Shown piece by piece: positions 1 through 9,136 of a stretch of DNA of 64,000 nt (position 1 is the first letter of the stretch; the number at the start of each line of letters is the position of its first letter). Both the position numbers and the translations under genes were made by a program. This stretch comes from Faecalicatena sp. Marseille-Q4148 (GTDB taxonomy: Bacteria; Bacillota; Clostridia; Lachnospirales; Lachnospiraceae), in assembly GCA_018228665.1 (NCBI GenBank), contig CP073692.1, positions 2,182,046-2,246,045 on the forward strand, written 5' to 3'. Under the pieces are notes generated by a model. It searched no databases, was not told the origin of the DNA, and worked only from the letters and a program-made list of their open reading frames with translations.

Positions 1-1116
1 TGTAAGTTCTTCATTCTTTGCAGGTGTAATCATAACCTGTTTTGCAGGCGCATCTACATAAACACCTGCCACACCACACACATAAGCACCAATGACTGCA
101 TAAGACACTTCCGGGTACTCTCTTCTTGCAAGAGAAGGATTGATAAGCTCTTTCAGCCAGTAGTATGCTTTCTCATTCTGGTGCTGACGGAAGAATAGTT
201 CTGGATAGTGTGACATACTCTCCACATTCACGGCTTTTCTGTTCTCAAGGCTATATCTGTGAAGAAGTTCTGTATGTGCTTTTCTCTTTTTCGCATCTTC
301 AATCACATTATAATATAAAAGTGAGAGTCCGTGTCCCATTTCCGGGCTATGGGCGAGTGAACCGCCATCTTCTTTTATAAGATAGAATGTACCTTCCTCC
401 TCATCCCACCATTCATTTTCCAGCATTTTCTCAAGCGCTTCTGCTCTCTCTTCACAAATCCGCACAGAACCAAGCTCTCCTCTGAGACAATAGATCGCCG
501 CTGCAGAACGATAACCGCGGATCTCAATCGCAAGCATATCTACAAGGGCTTCTGCATTTTCAAAGCGGTCATCTTCGCAGTATGACGGGATTCCAAGACG
601 GGAGTTTTTGTATTTACGCTCCAGAAGGAAGTCACCGTCTTTATCCCAAAACTCAGCATATTTATAAATTGTCCAGTCATAGAACCGTACAAAATCTTCA
701 TCTTTAATATAGTCGGTATCTCCTGTCAGGCAATACATTCTATAGCAGACGTCTAACAGTTCAAAGTTCGCCGGAAGATTATACCAGAAATCTTCATCGC
801 TCGCATAATCTACCGGACATGGACGATAATCCTTGTCAATCTCCCAGAATGTACAGTACTGTCTGCTTACTGCAATGTTCTGCACAAACCGTCTTAGCAT
901 ATTTTTTGTATGAGATCTAAGTCCCAGCATCTCCGCCCCTGTCGCATGATGCGCAACATCACGGATGCAGAAAGACATCCTTCCTGGGAGCGCTGCCTCA
1001 TACCAGTCTCCCACAAGGTCACCCTCATGACTATATAAAAGCGCTTGTTTTTTTGCCCATTCAAATCCTTTGTTCAGTTCTTCATTTGATGAATAGAAAG
1101 TAATTTTTCCTTTCAC
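1..1116 (-). CDS. Glycoside hydrolase-like protein, 3' part cut by window edge
   Basis: This open frame of 372 codons runs off the left edge of the window, so the C-terminus is not visible. It opens at a GTG (1116) preceded by AGGAGG with 8-nt spacing. The visible part is rich in Trp, Tyr and acidic residues, with stretches such as GDWYEAALPGRMSFCIRD, DFWYNLPANFELLD and YPELFFRQHQNEKAYYWL. This resembles the (alpha/alpha)6-barrel glycosidases such as the rhamnosidase-like and GH63-like families. There is no signal peptide, so it probably acts in the cytoplasm on imported oligosaccharides. It lies downstream of the sugar ABC transporter genes but behind a terminator hairpin. The glycosidase class is an inference; the exact family and substrate cannot be told from the sequence. 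Confidence 0.6.
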   Translation of the reverse strand, partial: MKGKITFYSSNEELNKGFEWAKKQALLYSHEGDLVGDWYEAALPGRMSFCIRDVAHHATGAEMLGLRSHTKNMLRRFVQNIAVSRQYCTFWEIDKDYRPCPVDYASDEDFWYNLPANFELLDVCYRMYCLTGDTDYIKDEDFVRFYDWTIYKYAEFWDKDGDFLLERKYKNSRLGIPSYCEDDRFENAEALVDMLAIEIRGYRSAAAIYCLRGELGSVRICEERAEALEKMLENEWWDEEEGTFYLIKEDGGSLAHSPEMGHGLSLLYYNVIEDAKKRKAHTELLHRYSLENRKAVNVESMSHYPELFFRQHQNEKAYYWLKELINPSLARREYPEVSYAVIGAYVCGVAGVYVDAPAKQVMITPAKNEELT

Positions 1117-1151
1117 TTTCGAATCCTCCTCTATCCTTTTGATTTTAGAAG

Positions 1152-1179
1152 AAAAGGACTTCTGTTAAGAAGTCCTTTT
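1152..1179 (-). terminator. Intrinsic terminator after the sugar permease genes
   Basis: A 12-bp perfect stem (1152-1163 with 1168-1179, loop of 4) lies between the second permease gene and the downstream glycosidase. On the minus strand it is followed by a T-rich run. It probably reduces read-through from the transporter operon into the glycosidase gene. Confidence 0.7.
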
Positions 1180-1228
1180 TGCGGCTGTCATTCTATACGG
1201 ATACAGCTCTTTATAAGCGCAGCAGTTA

Positions 1229-2128
1229 TTATTGTTTTACCGCCCCAAGTGTCATACCACTCGTAAAGTATTTTGAAAAGAACGGATAAATAACAATAAT
1301 CGGCAATACAACAACGATTGTAATAGCGGCTCTGACTGTCAGCGGCTGAATTCCTCTCATCGCCTCTGCCAGCATCGTGGAATCTGTCATGTCCTTCAGT
1401 GCACTTGCCTGATTTAACATTCTGTATAAAATAATCTGCAGTGTATCCCATGTTCCGCTCTTACTGTAAAGATTAACATCAAACCATGAATTCCAATGAC
1501 TGACACCGGTATAAATAGCAATGCAGGCAAGCATTGGTTTACTTAACGGTAATACAAACTGTGTGAAAATTCTTAACTCGCTGGCGCCATCTACTCTGGC
1601 TGCTTCAAAGAGCGCCTCCGGAATGTTTTGGATGTAAGAAGCACACAGCAGCATATAGTAGGCACTGAAAATGCTCGGAAGCCAGTACACTGTTAATGTA
1701 TCAATCAATCCCAACTTTGTCATTAACAGGTACGAAGGAATCAGTCCGCCGCCAAAATACATTGTAATCAGAAATAAGATTCGCATGAACTTCCGTCCTG
1801 CAAAGTTCTGACAGCTTACAATATACCCAAGCAGTGCGTTGCCAAGAACTGCCGTTACAGTTCCAATAACTGTTCTTAAAATCGAAACAAATGTACTTCT
1901 GTAAATATCAGAGTTATTTAAAACATATTTATAATTATCCAAAGTAAATTCTCTTGGCCATAAATAAATTCCGCCTTTAACGGCATCAGATCCTTCATTT
2001 AATGAAATTGCAAGTACATTAATGAATGGATATACAACAATAATAACAAATAAAGTAAGGAAAATGACATTCAAAACATCAAAAATCTTTCCGGCCCGTG
2101 TTTGTTTTATATAAAAAGGACGACTCAT
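1229..2128 (-). CDS. Carbohydrate ABC transporter permease (LplC/YtcP type)
   Basis: A 299-residue inner-membrane permease of the binding-protein-dependent sugar importer family (MalG/LplC-like). The start at 2128 is chosen because GGAGG precedes it by a suitable distance; a longer in-frame extension has no such signal. About six hydrophobic segments are visible. The cytoplasmic EAA loop that contacts the ATPase is clear (EAARVDGASELRIF, then VLPLSKP). It lies 11 bp after the partner permease gene and in the same operon as the binding lipoprotein. No ATPase gene is present; importers of this subfamily commonly share a multi-sugar ATPase (MsmX-like) encoded elsewhere. The neighbouring alpha-galactosidase suggests alpha-galactosides as substrate, which is inference. 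Confidence 0.9.
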   Translation of the reverse strand: MSRPFYIKQTRAGKIFDVLNVIFLTLFVIIVVYPFINVLAISLNEGSDAVKGGIYLWPREFTLDNYKYVLNNSDIYRSTFVSILRTVIGTVTAVLGNALLGYIVSCQNFAGRKFMRILFLITMYFGGGLIPSYLLMTKLGLIDTLTVYWLPSIFSAYYMLLCASYIQNIPEALFEAARVDGASELRIFTQFVLPLSKPMLACIAIYTGVSHWNSWFDVNLYSKSGTWDTLQIILYRMLNQASALKDMTDSTMLAEAMRGIQPLTVRAAITIVVVLPIIVIYPFFSKYFTSGMTLGAVKQ

Positions 2129-2139
2129 ATTGCTACCTC

Positions 2140-3060
2140 CTAGAAAATTGATGTGTCCAGTTTCTTTCGACAGAACCAGTTGGATGCCCATACAAGAATG
2201 ACACCGATTACTGATTTCATCAATCCGACTGCTGTACCTACCGAGTAATATCCGAGCTGAATACCATATCGATAGGAATATGTATCGATAACATCCCAAT
2301 ATGCCTGTGTAGCTGCATTTCCAAGTACAAGATGCTGTTCAAATCCTGCATTTAAAATACCTCCTACACCCATGATCCAAAGTACAACGATTGTTGGAAG
2401 AATTGTCGGAAGTACAACATGTTTGATAACTCCTGCCCGAGTCATTCCATCAACCGCACCGGCCTCGATCAGAGACTCATCAATTCCTGACATTGCAGAA
2501 ATATAGATGATTGCCGACCAGCCTATTCCTTTCCACATGTTCACAAGCGTGTACATTACCCAGTAATATTTTCCTTCTGTCAAAAATGGAATCGGCGAAT
2601 CTATCAGTCCGATCCGCATCAATATATCATTAATAACCCCTTCATTAGACAGCATCATAAAAATCATACTTCCTGCAACAACCCATGAGATAAAGTGCGG
2701 AAGGTAAGATGTTGTCTGAACTACTGTTTTAAATTTTTTGTTTTTAACCTCATTTACACAAATTGCAAAAACAATCGGCGCTGCAAATCCAATCGTCAGC
2801 CCCAGTATACTCATTGCCAATGTATTTCGAAGCAGCTGAAGAAAGGTAGGACTCATAACAAAGTCTTTAAAATACTTCAATCCAACAAATTGACAATCCG
2901 CAATTGACATACCCGGTATATAATCTACAAAGGCCATTAGCAAGCCATACATTGGTACATAGGCAAAAATAATTACCCAGATAATGATCGGAATGCAAAG
3001 GAGCCAAAGCTGTCTTTGTTTATTAAACACTTTTATTCCGTGTCTGATTTTCTCTTTCAT
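2140..3060 (-). CDS. Carbohydrate ABC transporter permease (LplB type)
   Basis: A 306-residue permease that should pair with the product of the next gene to form the heterodimeric membrane channel of a sugar importer. The N-terminus is basic and cytoplasmic (MKEKIRHGIKVFNKQRQ), followed by about six membrane segments. The EAA motif is visible (EAGAVDGMTRAGVIKHV, then VLPTILPT). A strong AGGAGG stands 6 nt before the start. The gene follows the binding lipoprotein by 39 bp. The LplB/YteP subfamily typically works with large binding lipoproteins like the one next door and imports oligosaccharides. The family call is firm; the sugar is inferred from context. Confidence 0.9.
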   Translation of the reverse strand: MKEKIRHGIKVFNKQRQLWLLCIPIIIWVIIFAYVPMYGLLMAFVDYIPGMSIADCQFVGLKYFKDFVMSPTFLQLLRNTLAMSILGLTIGFAAPIVFAICVNEVKNKKFKTVVQTTSYLPHFISWVVAGSMIFMMLSNEGVINDILMRIGLIDSPIPFLTEGKYYWVMYTLVNMWKGIGWSAIIYISAMSGIDESLIEAGAVDGMTRAGVIKHVVLPTILPTIVVLWIMGVGGILNAGFEQHLVLGNAATQAYWDVIDTYSYRYGIQLGYYSVGTAVGLMKSVIGVILVWASNWFCRKKLDTSIF

Positions 3061-3099
3061 ATCAGGCCTCCTGAATTCAAATTTGTAAGAAAAGGAAGC

Positions 3100-4803
3100 T
3101 TATTTAGCTTCCATTTTCTCCATATTTTTCTGATAGTTCTCACTTAATGCTGTTTCCAGCGTATCGATTCCGGCAGTTGTTAATGCATCTTGAAGCTGTT
3201 TCCATGCTGTCTCAAATTCTTTTTCATTATTTGCCATAACCGCATTTCCCCAATTTGCCTTCCATGCATCTGCAACAGCCTGTTCCGCTATCTTTTGTTC
3301 ATCTGTTTTTACACGAAGTGTCAATGCAGAAGAGTCATAAATTGTTCCGTCCAAATTCTCAATCATCATACTCTTCCACTGGTTGTCTTCATACCACATC
3401 TGATTTGGCCAGAAATCATGTTCTCCGTCTTCCCATCTTGACTGATTTACAAAGAGCCACGGCATTCCTTCTTCGTAGTATGCATTGTCGTAGGACCATT
3501 TTTCTGCAAGGATTTGTTCTTTTGCTTCTGGATCTACTTCCCAGTTTCCTTCTTCATCAATATTCCAGAATTTGATTTCTTTTCCTGTATCGCCAATCGG
3601 TGTTCCGTTTGGAAGTCCCCATCCGGTTAAAGCATTTCCCATATCGGTTGCCTGGAAGTTGATAAACCGCATGATTGCTTCCGGATCTTTTGCTTTGTCT
3701 GTAATAATCGTGCAGTAAGATCCAAGGAAGTTTTTACCGCTTAAATTTGCTGTTTCTGCCTCTTCATCTTTGAAACCGATCTGAACAAAACGTTTGTCTT
3801 CCGGAGTATTCGGATCGTCTGCCTGCCAGATTTCATGTCCTGACTGATAGGTAATCCACCATTCGCCAACACATCCGACAACCCTCTCATTAGAGAATTT
3901 TGTCTGCCACTGCTCATAGTTGTTTGCAAAAGAGTCCGGATCCAGTGTTCCGTCCAAATGGTACTGGTTGAAATATTTTGTCATTTCTTTTCCTTCATCC
4001 GTAAATGCCCAATGCGTGAATTCGCCATTGTCATCAATTTTGTAACCGGATTTTAATCCCCAGAAACCACTTAGCATGGCAGGATCTGTATAATGTCCGG
4101 AATCAGAATAGAACGATAATGCATATCTGTCTTCTCCGCTTGGAGTTTTTGGGAATTTCTCAAGGATAGCGTTTAGTGCATTATAGTAATCCTCCGGTGT
4201 CTTAATCTCCGGCGATCCGATTGCTTTCCACTCATCGTAACGGATGTGTGCGCAGCGGTCAGGAAGTTCTTCAATGGCGCCCATAAGCGTTGGCACATAG
4301 AATAATTTTTTATTTTCATCCAGGAACAGATTATAATGGTCTCCCATACTCTTTTTTACATCTTTTCCTACGGTATCCATATATGGAGTCAGTTCAACGG
4401 CTTTACCCATTTTTGTGAATTTCTCAACCATAGAAAATGGAACATAAGTAATTACATCCGGATAATCTCCTGAAGCGAGAGCAAGATTCAGTGCTTCATT
4501 CCCATCGCCGGACACATGCTCTACATTAACCTCAACATTGAATTCGTCTTTCAGATATTTAATACTATTTTCTTCTCCCACTTTCTGGGCCTCCAGCGGT
4601 GCGTAGTAACCACTGGCATCTAACACATTGATTTTCAGTGTCTCCTCCGGTTTCTCCCAGCCGAAACGGTTTACTTCTCCACTGCCTTTGAATGTGCTTT
4701 CTTTTTTCACTTCTTCTTTGGCTGCTCCACTGCCACATCCCGCAAGCATAGAAGCTGCCAGGACAGTTGCTACAAGTGCGTTCATAACTTGTTTTTTCTT
4801 CAC
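3100..4803 (-). CDS. Extracellular sugar-binding lipoprotein of ABC importer
   Basis: A 567-residue solute-binding protein. It begins with a lipoprotein signal: basic MKKKQ, a hydrophobic stretch and a lipobox ending LAGC at about residue 23, so it should be anchored to the outer face of the membrane. The size and the Trp/Asp-rich mature part fit the large LplA/YtcQ-type binding proteins. It captures the sugar and delivers it to the two permeases encoded just downstream. The reading frame opens at a GTG (4803) with only a weak purine-rich stretch before it. A much stronger AGGAGG (4838-4843) stands 3 nt before an out-of-frame ATG at 4834, which makes the true initiation site slightly puzzling. 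Function is firm at family level; the ligand is inferred as an alpha-galactoside. Confidence 0.88.
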   Translation of the reverse strand: MKKKQVMNALVATVLAASMLAGCGSGAAKEEVKKESTFKGSGEVNRFGWEKPEETLKINVLDASGYYAPLEAQKVGEENSIKYLKDEFNVEVNVEHVSGDGNEALNLALASGDYPDVITYVPFSMVEKFTKMGKAVELTPYMDTVGKDVKKSMGDHYNLFLDENKKLFYVPTLMGAIEELPDRCAHIRYDEWKAIGSPEIKTPEDYYNALNAILEKFPKTPSGEDRYALSFYSDSGHYTDPAMLSGFWGLKSGYKIDDNGEFTHWAFTDEGKEMTKYFNQYHLDGTLDPDSFANNYEQWQTKFSNERVVGCVGEWWITYQSGHEIWQADDPNTPEDKRFVQIGFKDEEAETANLSGKNFLGSYCTIITDKAKDPEAIMRFINFQATDMGNALTGWGLPNGTPIGDTGKEIKFWNIDEEGNWEVDPEAKEQILAEKWSYDNAYYEEGMPWLFVNQSRWEDGEHDFWPNQMWYEDNQWKSMMIENLDGTIYDSSALTLRVKTDEQKIAEQAVADAWKANWGNAVMANNEKEFETAWKQLQDALTTAGIDTLETALSENYQKNMEKMEAK

Positions 4804-4922
4804 TTTCCCTTTCGATATCTGTATGTTCAGACATCTTCCTCCTTTTCTCTTATTTTTGTTTCCTTTTTTATTCTTACGCAGGATTTCTGCATAATCCTCA
4901 TTTATATTGCGAAAGCTTCCTT

Positions 4923-7169
4923 CTATCTGTCACATTTTTTTAGTTGGAACAGACGCGAGAAGTTGTCTCCCTGAATCTCCCAGGCAACTCCGGCAAGACC
5001 TGCTGCGCTGTCTGATACACTCATACCGGCATACATCAGCTCATCTCCGCCAAACATTCCATAATTCATGTTTGCTCCGGAATGTTCTTTCACTTCATAT
5101 ACTCCTGAAATATCAAGTCCTTTCAGATATATCCGCTCAAACTTTCCATTTGCCGGCTGAGCGATTCTGAAATATGCAACGAGCGCTTCTGACTTGTCTT
5201 CGGAAACAACCATCCATGCCGAAGAATTATTCTCAAACGGACTCTGCAGGCGGTAGAATGTGCCTTTCTGAATCAGCCCTCTGTTCTCCTTCATAAATGC
5301 AATCTGCTTCTTCATCTCTTCCAGCTCTTCTTCCGGAAGCTTTGTAATATCAAGCTCATATCCGAATGTTCCGAAGTATGCTACATTTGCTCTCATATCA
5401 AGTGATGTCGCTCTTCGCACCTGATGATTCGGAGATGCAGAAACATGGCTTCCCATACTGCTTAGCGGATAAGCGAGTGATGTTCCGTACTGAATCTTGA
5501 TTCGATCTACCGCATCTGTATTGTCTGATGTCCATGCCTGCGGTGCGTAATACATCATGCCAGGATCGAATCTCGCTCCGCCGCTGGCACAGGATTCAAA
5601 TAAAATATGCGGAAATTCCTGAGTGAGTCTCTCGTAAAGGCTGTAAACGCCGAGAATATATTTATGTCTTACTTTTCCCTGATAAGCCCTATCATTTCCG
5701 TTTGAAAATACTTCTGAAAATGCACGATTCATATCCCATTTCACATAAGAAACCGGAGCTTCTCTCAGAATCTTGTGCATCTGTTTATAAATATAGTCAA
5801 CGACTTCCTGTTTTGAGAAATCAAGCACATACTGGTTTCTGCTGTGACAGTAATCTCTTCTGAGGTCTGCGAGCAGCCATTCCGGATGCGCACGGAATAA
5901 ATCGCTGTCTTTATTCGTCATCTCCGGTTCAAACCAGAGTCCGAATTTCATTCCCATTTCTTCAACTTTCTTTGCAAGTCCTGTAATTCCATCCGGAAGT
6001 TTCTCAAAGTTCGGATACCAGTCTCCGAGGGAACAGTTATCTGTATTTCTCTTTCCAAACCATCCGTCATCAAGAACAAAGAGTTCAATTCCAAGTTCTT
6101 TTGCCTGACTTGCAAGCCGTACAATCTTATCTTCATTGAAATCAAAATAAGTTGCTTCCCAGTTGTTGATCAGGATTGGGCGTTCTTTATCCCTCCACAT
6201 TCCTCTTGCAAGTCTTGTCCGGTATAATTTATGGAATGTCTGACTCATCTTGTTGCTTCCCTGATCAGAGTAAACCATAACTATTTCAGGTGTCTGGAAT
6301 GCTTCACCGTCTTTTAATTCCCAGCGGAACTCATTTGGATGAATTCCCATAATGACTCTTGTTACGTCATATGTATCTACTTCTACCTGTGCAAGGAAAT
6401 CACCGCTGTACACAAGGCTGAATCCCATTGCCTCTCCACTAAATTCATCTGCATGTTTTCTCTTTAACATGATAAACGGGTTAAACTGATGGCTGCTGCA
6501 TCCCCGCATACTATAAATCCCCTGTATTCCATACTCCAGTTCTCTTGTATGTACATGTCTTTCACGAATCCAGGAGCCTGCCAGCTCTGTCATCTCATAC
6601 TCCTTATCCGGAAGATCAAGGCAGCCGCTCATACAGTTCAGAAGTGTAATCCCTTCCGGATGTCTGCAGACAAATTTTGCATTTCTTGTGATAACCGGCA
6701 TCTCATTATAAATTGTGTAGGATAAAATAATCTGTGTGTGAAGCAGTTTATCTTCAAGTACAAGTTCAAGCGTATCTGCCTCTGTCTCATTTTCTACATA
6801 AGTTGCCGGAAGCCCTTCCAAATTCTTCTTACCTTTGAAAATATTGTGGCTTACATATTTAAAATCAACAGCCCGGCTTCCATCTTCTCTCTCCAGCTCA
6901 AACGCCGGATATCTTGTATCGCCGGAACCATATGTTGGATATTCCTGGCGAAGATGCTCAAGTGAAAATTTACTTTCCCCATCAAACGGATACGGCGCCA
7001 TATCTCTTCTGGCGTATTCAATCAGATATCCAAAATCTTCTCTGTCATTTAAGCGTCTGCCGTAGTAAACATGTCCCGGCTGCCCATTTCTCATAATTTT
7101 GATAATGTAACTGATCTCAGCGTTATAAAGGTGAAATTCTTTTGTTTGTTCATGAAATATAATTGGCAT
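4923..7169 (-). CDS. Alpha-galactosidase, family GH36
   Basis: A 748-residue cytoplasmic alpha-galactosidase that removes terminal alpha-1,6-galactose from oligosaccharides such as melibiose or raffinose. The GH36 layout is complete: an N-terminal beta-sandwich, a central barrel and a C-terminal sheet domain. Visible signatures are ELFVLDDGWFG, GLWFEPEM, KWDMNR with the catalytic nucleophile Asp, and SCASGGARFDPGM followed by TSDNTDAVDR with the acid/base Asp. The length is usual for the family. GGGAGA precedes the ATG. It is the first gene of a minus-strand cluster with the sugar ABC importer, divergent from an AraC regulator, so import and hydrolysis are probably co-regulated. A signal peptide is absent. 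Confidence 0.95.
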   Translation of the reverse strand: MPIIFHEQTKEFHLYNAEISYIIKIMRNGQPGHVYYGRRLNDREDFGYLIEYARRDMAPYPFDGESKFSLEHLRQEYPTYGSGDTRYPAFELEREDGSRAVDFKYVSHNIFKGKKNLEGLPATYVENETEADTLELVLEDKLLHTQIILSYTIYNEMPVITRNAKFVCRHPEGITLLNCMSGCLDLPDKEYEMTELAGSWIRERHVHTRELEYGIQGIYSMRGCSSHQFNPFIMLKRKHADEFSGEAMGFSLVYSGDFLAQVEVDTYDVTRVIMGIHPNEFRWELKDGEAFQTPEIVMVYSDQGSNKMSQTFHKLYRTRLARGMWRDKERPILINNWEATYFDFNEDKIVRLASQAKELGIELFVLDDGWFGKRNTDNCSLGDWYPNFEKLPDGITGLAKKVEEMGMKFGLWFEPEMTNKDSDLFRAHPEWLLADLRRDYCHSRNQYVLDFSKQEVVDYIYKQMHKILREAPVSYVKWDMNRAFSEVFSNGNDRAYQGKVRHKYILGVYSLYERLTQEFPHILFESCASGGARFDPGMMYYAPQAWTSDNTDAVDRIKIQYGTSLAYPLSSMGSHVSASPNHQVRRATSLDMRANVAYFGTFGYELDITKLPEEELEEMKKQIAFMKENRGLIQKGTFYRLQSPFENNSSAWMVVSEDKSEALVAYFRIAQPANGKFERIYLKGLDISGVYEVKEHSGANMNYGMFGGDELMYAGMSVSDSAAGLAGVAWEIQGDNFSRLFQLKKCDR

Positions 7170-7190
7170 AATCTTATATTCTCCCTATAC

Positions 7191-7219
7191 TTGACTTTTC
7201 TCATGCTTCCTTTTATTCT
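7191..7219 (+). promoter_or_regulatory. Promoter for the AraC-type regulator
   Basis: TTGACT (7191-7196) and TATTCT (7214-7219) are separated by 17 bp, about 55 bp before the regulator start. The same 104-bp gap must also hold the alpha-galactosidase promoter on the other strand, for which no clear hexamers were recognised; an activator-dependent promoter would fit that. Confidence 0.5.
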
Positions 7220-7273
7220 AATAGTAACTATGATGAATTCTTTATTTCAGAATACGATAGGAGTGTTTCCCAA

Positions 7274-8149
7274 ATGAAAATAAATAAATTCTACAACACT
7301 GCTGATTTCCAGTGCCTTGACAATATCGACCATCAGACAAATGATCTTTATCTGACACGATGTGGAATCCAGCACTGCCCTCCCAACTACTCATGGGGGC
7401 CGAAAAAACGTCCTCAGTACCATCTGCATATTGTACTTGATGGAAAAGGCTATTTTGAAATTGACCACAATATTTATCATTTGGAACGCGGACAGATCTT
7501 TCTGATTCCTCCGAATGTTGTATCCCGTTATTACTCTGACAATAAGAATCCGTGGACTTATGCATTTATCAGTTTTCAGGGAAATAAATCCTCTCTCTTT
7601 GCAAAACAGGCTGGATTTACTGCTTCGCCTTACATTCGTGACTGTATTGCCAAACCGGAAGAGTATCTTGCACTAATTGAAAAAATGTTGGAAACAACTC
7701 AGCTGACTATTACAAATGAACTCTACCGCGCCAGTTATCTTTTTTCTTTTTTTGCACTCTTAACTTCCACAAGTCGATATTCTCAGGAGATCAAATCACA
7801 TCATGATTATCTTCCGAGTACTTACTTTGAGCATGCCCTCAAATACATTGAACTGAATTATCAGCAAAACATACATATCCAGGATATTGCAGACTATATC
7901 GGAATTACCCGTTCTTATTTATTTCATCTGTTTAATAAAGAATTAAAAATGTCACCCAAAAAGTATCTTCAAAATTATCGTATTGAAAAAGCAAAGTATT
8001 ATCTTGCTTCTACCGATATTTTCGTTAAAGATATTTCTCGCACGGTTGGCTATGAAGATCCTCTGGCATTTTCCAAAATTTTCCGGAGTGCTACCGGATA
8101 TTCCCCTTCTGAGTACCGCAAATATAAGTCGGAGGCTTCGAAAAATTGA
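7274..8149 (+). CDS. AraC/XylS family transcriptional regulator
   Basis: A 291-residue regulator. Residues about 20-130 form the sugar-sensing cupin-like domain (RPQYHLHIVLDGKGYFEIDH is split across its core, with the typical RGQIFLIPPN turn). The last 100 residues hold two helix-turn-helix units: IQDIADYIGITRSYLFHLFN and VKDISRTVGYEDPLAFSKIF, ending in the family signature GYSPSEYRK. It is divergent from the alpha-galactosidase operon, and this class usually activates the adjacent sugar genes when the cognate sugar binds; that target is inferred. AGGAG lies 9 nt before the ATG. No terminator was recognised directly after it. Confidence 0.93.
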   Translation: MKINKFYNTADFQCLDNIDHQTNDLYLTRCGIQHCPPNYSWGPKKRPQYHLHIVLDGKGYFEIDHNIYHLERGQIFLIPPNVVSRYYSDNKNPWTYAFISFQGNKSSLFAKQAGFTASPYIRDCIAKPEEYLALIEKMLETTQLTITNELYRASYLFSFFALLTSTSRYSQEIKSHHDYLPSTYFEHALKYIELNYQQNIHIQDIADYIGITRSYLFHLFNKELKMSPKKYLQNYRIEKAKYYLASTDIFVKDISRTVGYEDPLAFSKIFRSATGYSPSEYRKYKSEASKN

Positions 8150-8249
8150 TCTGTATTCTTTAATTAAAATTATATTGAACAGATATAATTATCAAATGGA
8201 AAAATGACTAATTTACATGCAAATATGTCAAACCTTCGGCATTTTAAAC

Positions 8250-8302
8250 AAAAAAATCAGTCATAGCGTCTGGACTTCGTCATTCCAGATACTATGACTG
8301 AT
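8250..8302 (-). terminator. Terminator of the membrane protein gene at 8357-8953
   Basis: An imperfect long hairpin (outer arms 8257-8266 and 8292-8301, inner arms 8269-8274 and 8284-8289) is followed on the minus strand by seven T residues. Its direction and position fit the end of the 8357-8953 gene. Confidence 0.75.
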
Positions 8303-8356
8303 AAATAACATATTAGACAATCTCTGCTTCTGACAGACATTGCCGCTGCAGTATCG

Positions 8357-8953
8357 TTACTGCTTGTTTAAAATATATTGCAGAAATGCTTTTTTCCCTT
8401 CTTCATGTTTCGTGTGCTGCATCACAGAAATATATGCCTCTTCATACACTGCCCCCAACTCCTTCTGTAACAATACAGAATCACTGACAATCACGGCATC
8501 TTTTTTCTTACTCAGCCTCACTTTTGTCGCACCCAGATCCTGCAGCATCTTTTCCATGTCTCCAAATGCATTCTGCTTGCTAAAATGTTCATATACTTTT
8601 TCCGGACAAATAAAAATATCTACAGCACCTGCTCCAATCAGAGTACTGAGCGCCAGCATTGTGTCTGCCGACTGTTCTTCCGCCGAAAAATTAGTCTGAA
8701 TCACGACTTTATCGTATTTGCCGTTTTTCCCCATGTATTTTTTCAGTGCCGCTTCAAACGAAGCCGTATCACTTTGTCCGGCACCGACTACTACTGCATT
8801 AACAAGCACGTTTTCACGGCTGGCTGCATAAGCAGAATAAGCCACATGCAGAATTACGCCTGCAAATACCGGTACAAGAAGCCATATTTTGTAATAAGTC
8901 CAAAGATAATCCAGTTTTTCTTTTAAACTCATGCCTTTCATTTTTTCCCGCAT
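8357..8953 (-). CDS. Uncharacterised single-pass membrane protein
   Basis: The product has 198 residues and I do not recognise the family. It has a basic cytoplasmic start (MREKMKGMSLKEKLDYLWTY), one transmembrane segment at about residues 23-45, then a mixed extracytoplasmic or cytoplasmic domain. The sequence around VLVNAVVVGAG and ALSTLIGAGAVDIFICPEK looks like a small alpha/beta fold, somewhat like the C-terminal part of periplasmic-binding-like membrane proteins. The start at 8953 was chosen because GAGGA precedes it; a longer frame to 9007 has no ribosome site. It is monocistronic with its own terminator and lies convergent to the AraC gene. No function is proposed. Confidence 0.7.
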   Translation of the reverse strand: MREKMKGMSLKEKLDYLWTYYKIWLLVPVFAGVILHVAYSAYAASRENVLVNAVVVGAGQSDTASFEAALKKYMGKNGKYDKVVIQTNFSAEEQSADTMLALSTLIGAGAVDIFICPEKVYEHFSKQNAFGDMEKMLQDLGATKVRLSKKKDAVIVSDSVLLQKELGAVYEEAYISVMQHTKHEEGKKAFLQYILNKQ

Positions 8954-9093
8954 TGTATATCCTCGCTTTCTTTTCCGTTCATCTTTGCACAAATTGTCTG
9001 CATACAATTCATCAGTTGGATAACATTATAAGCAAAAACGATTTCCGCTACAAGTCTAAATTACTTTTCTGTTATATATTTTCATTTCTAAAA

Positions 9094-9122
9094 TGAACAA
9101 TCTATGTTACACTAGATAAAAT
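9094..9122 (+). promoter_or_regulatory. Promoter and possible autoregulatory operator of the ArsR gene
   Basis: TGAACA (9094-9099) and TAAAAT (9117-9122) are 17 bp apart. TGAACA is also half of an imperfect inverted repeat with TGTTAC (9105-9110), spaced by 5 bp. This shape resembles operators of SmtB/CzrA-type repressors, so the gene may regulate itself. This is a candidate only. Confidence 0.4.
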
Positions 9123-9136
9123 AAGGAGGAACTATT

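Noticed and set aside
4565..4834. A separate 89-codon gene overlapping the sugar-binding lipoprotein
   Set aside because: It shares most of its length with the lipoprotein gene in another frame and its product shows no domain; only its start signal is notable.
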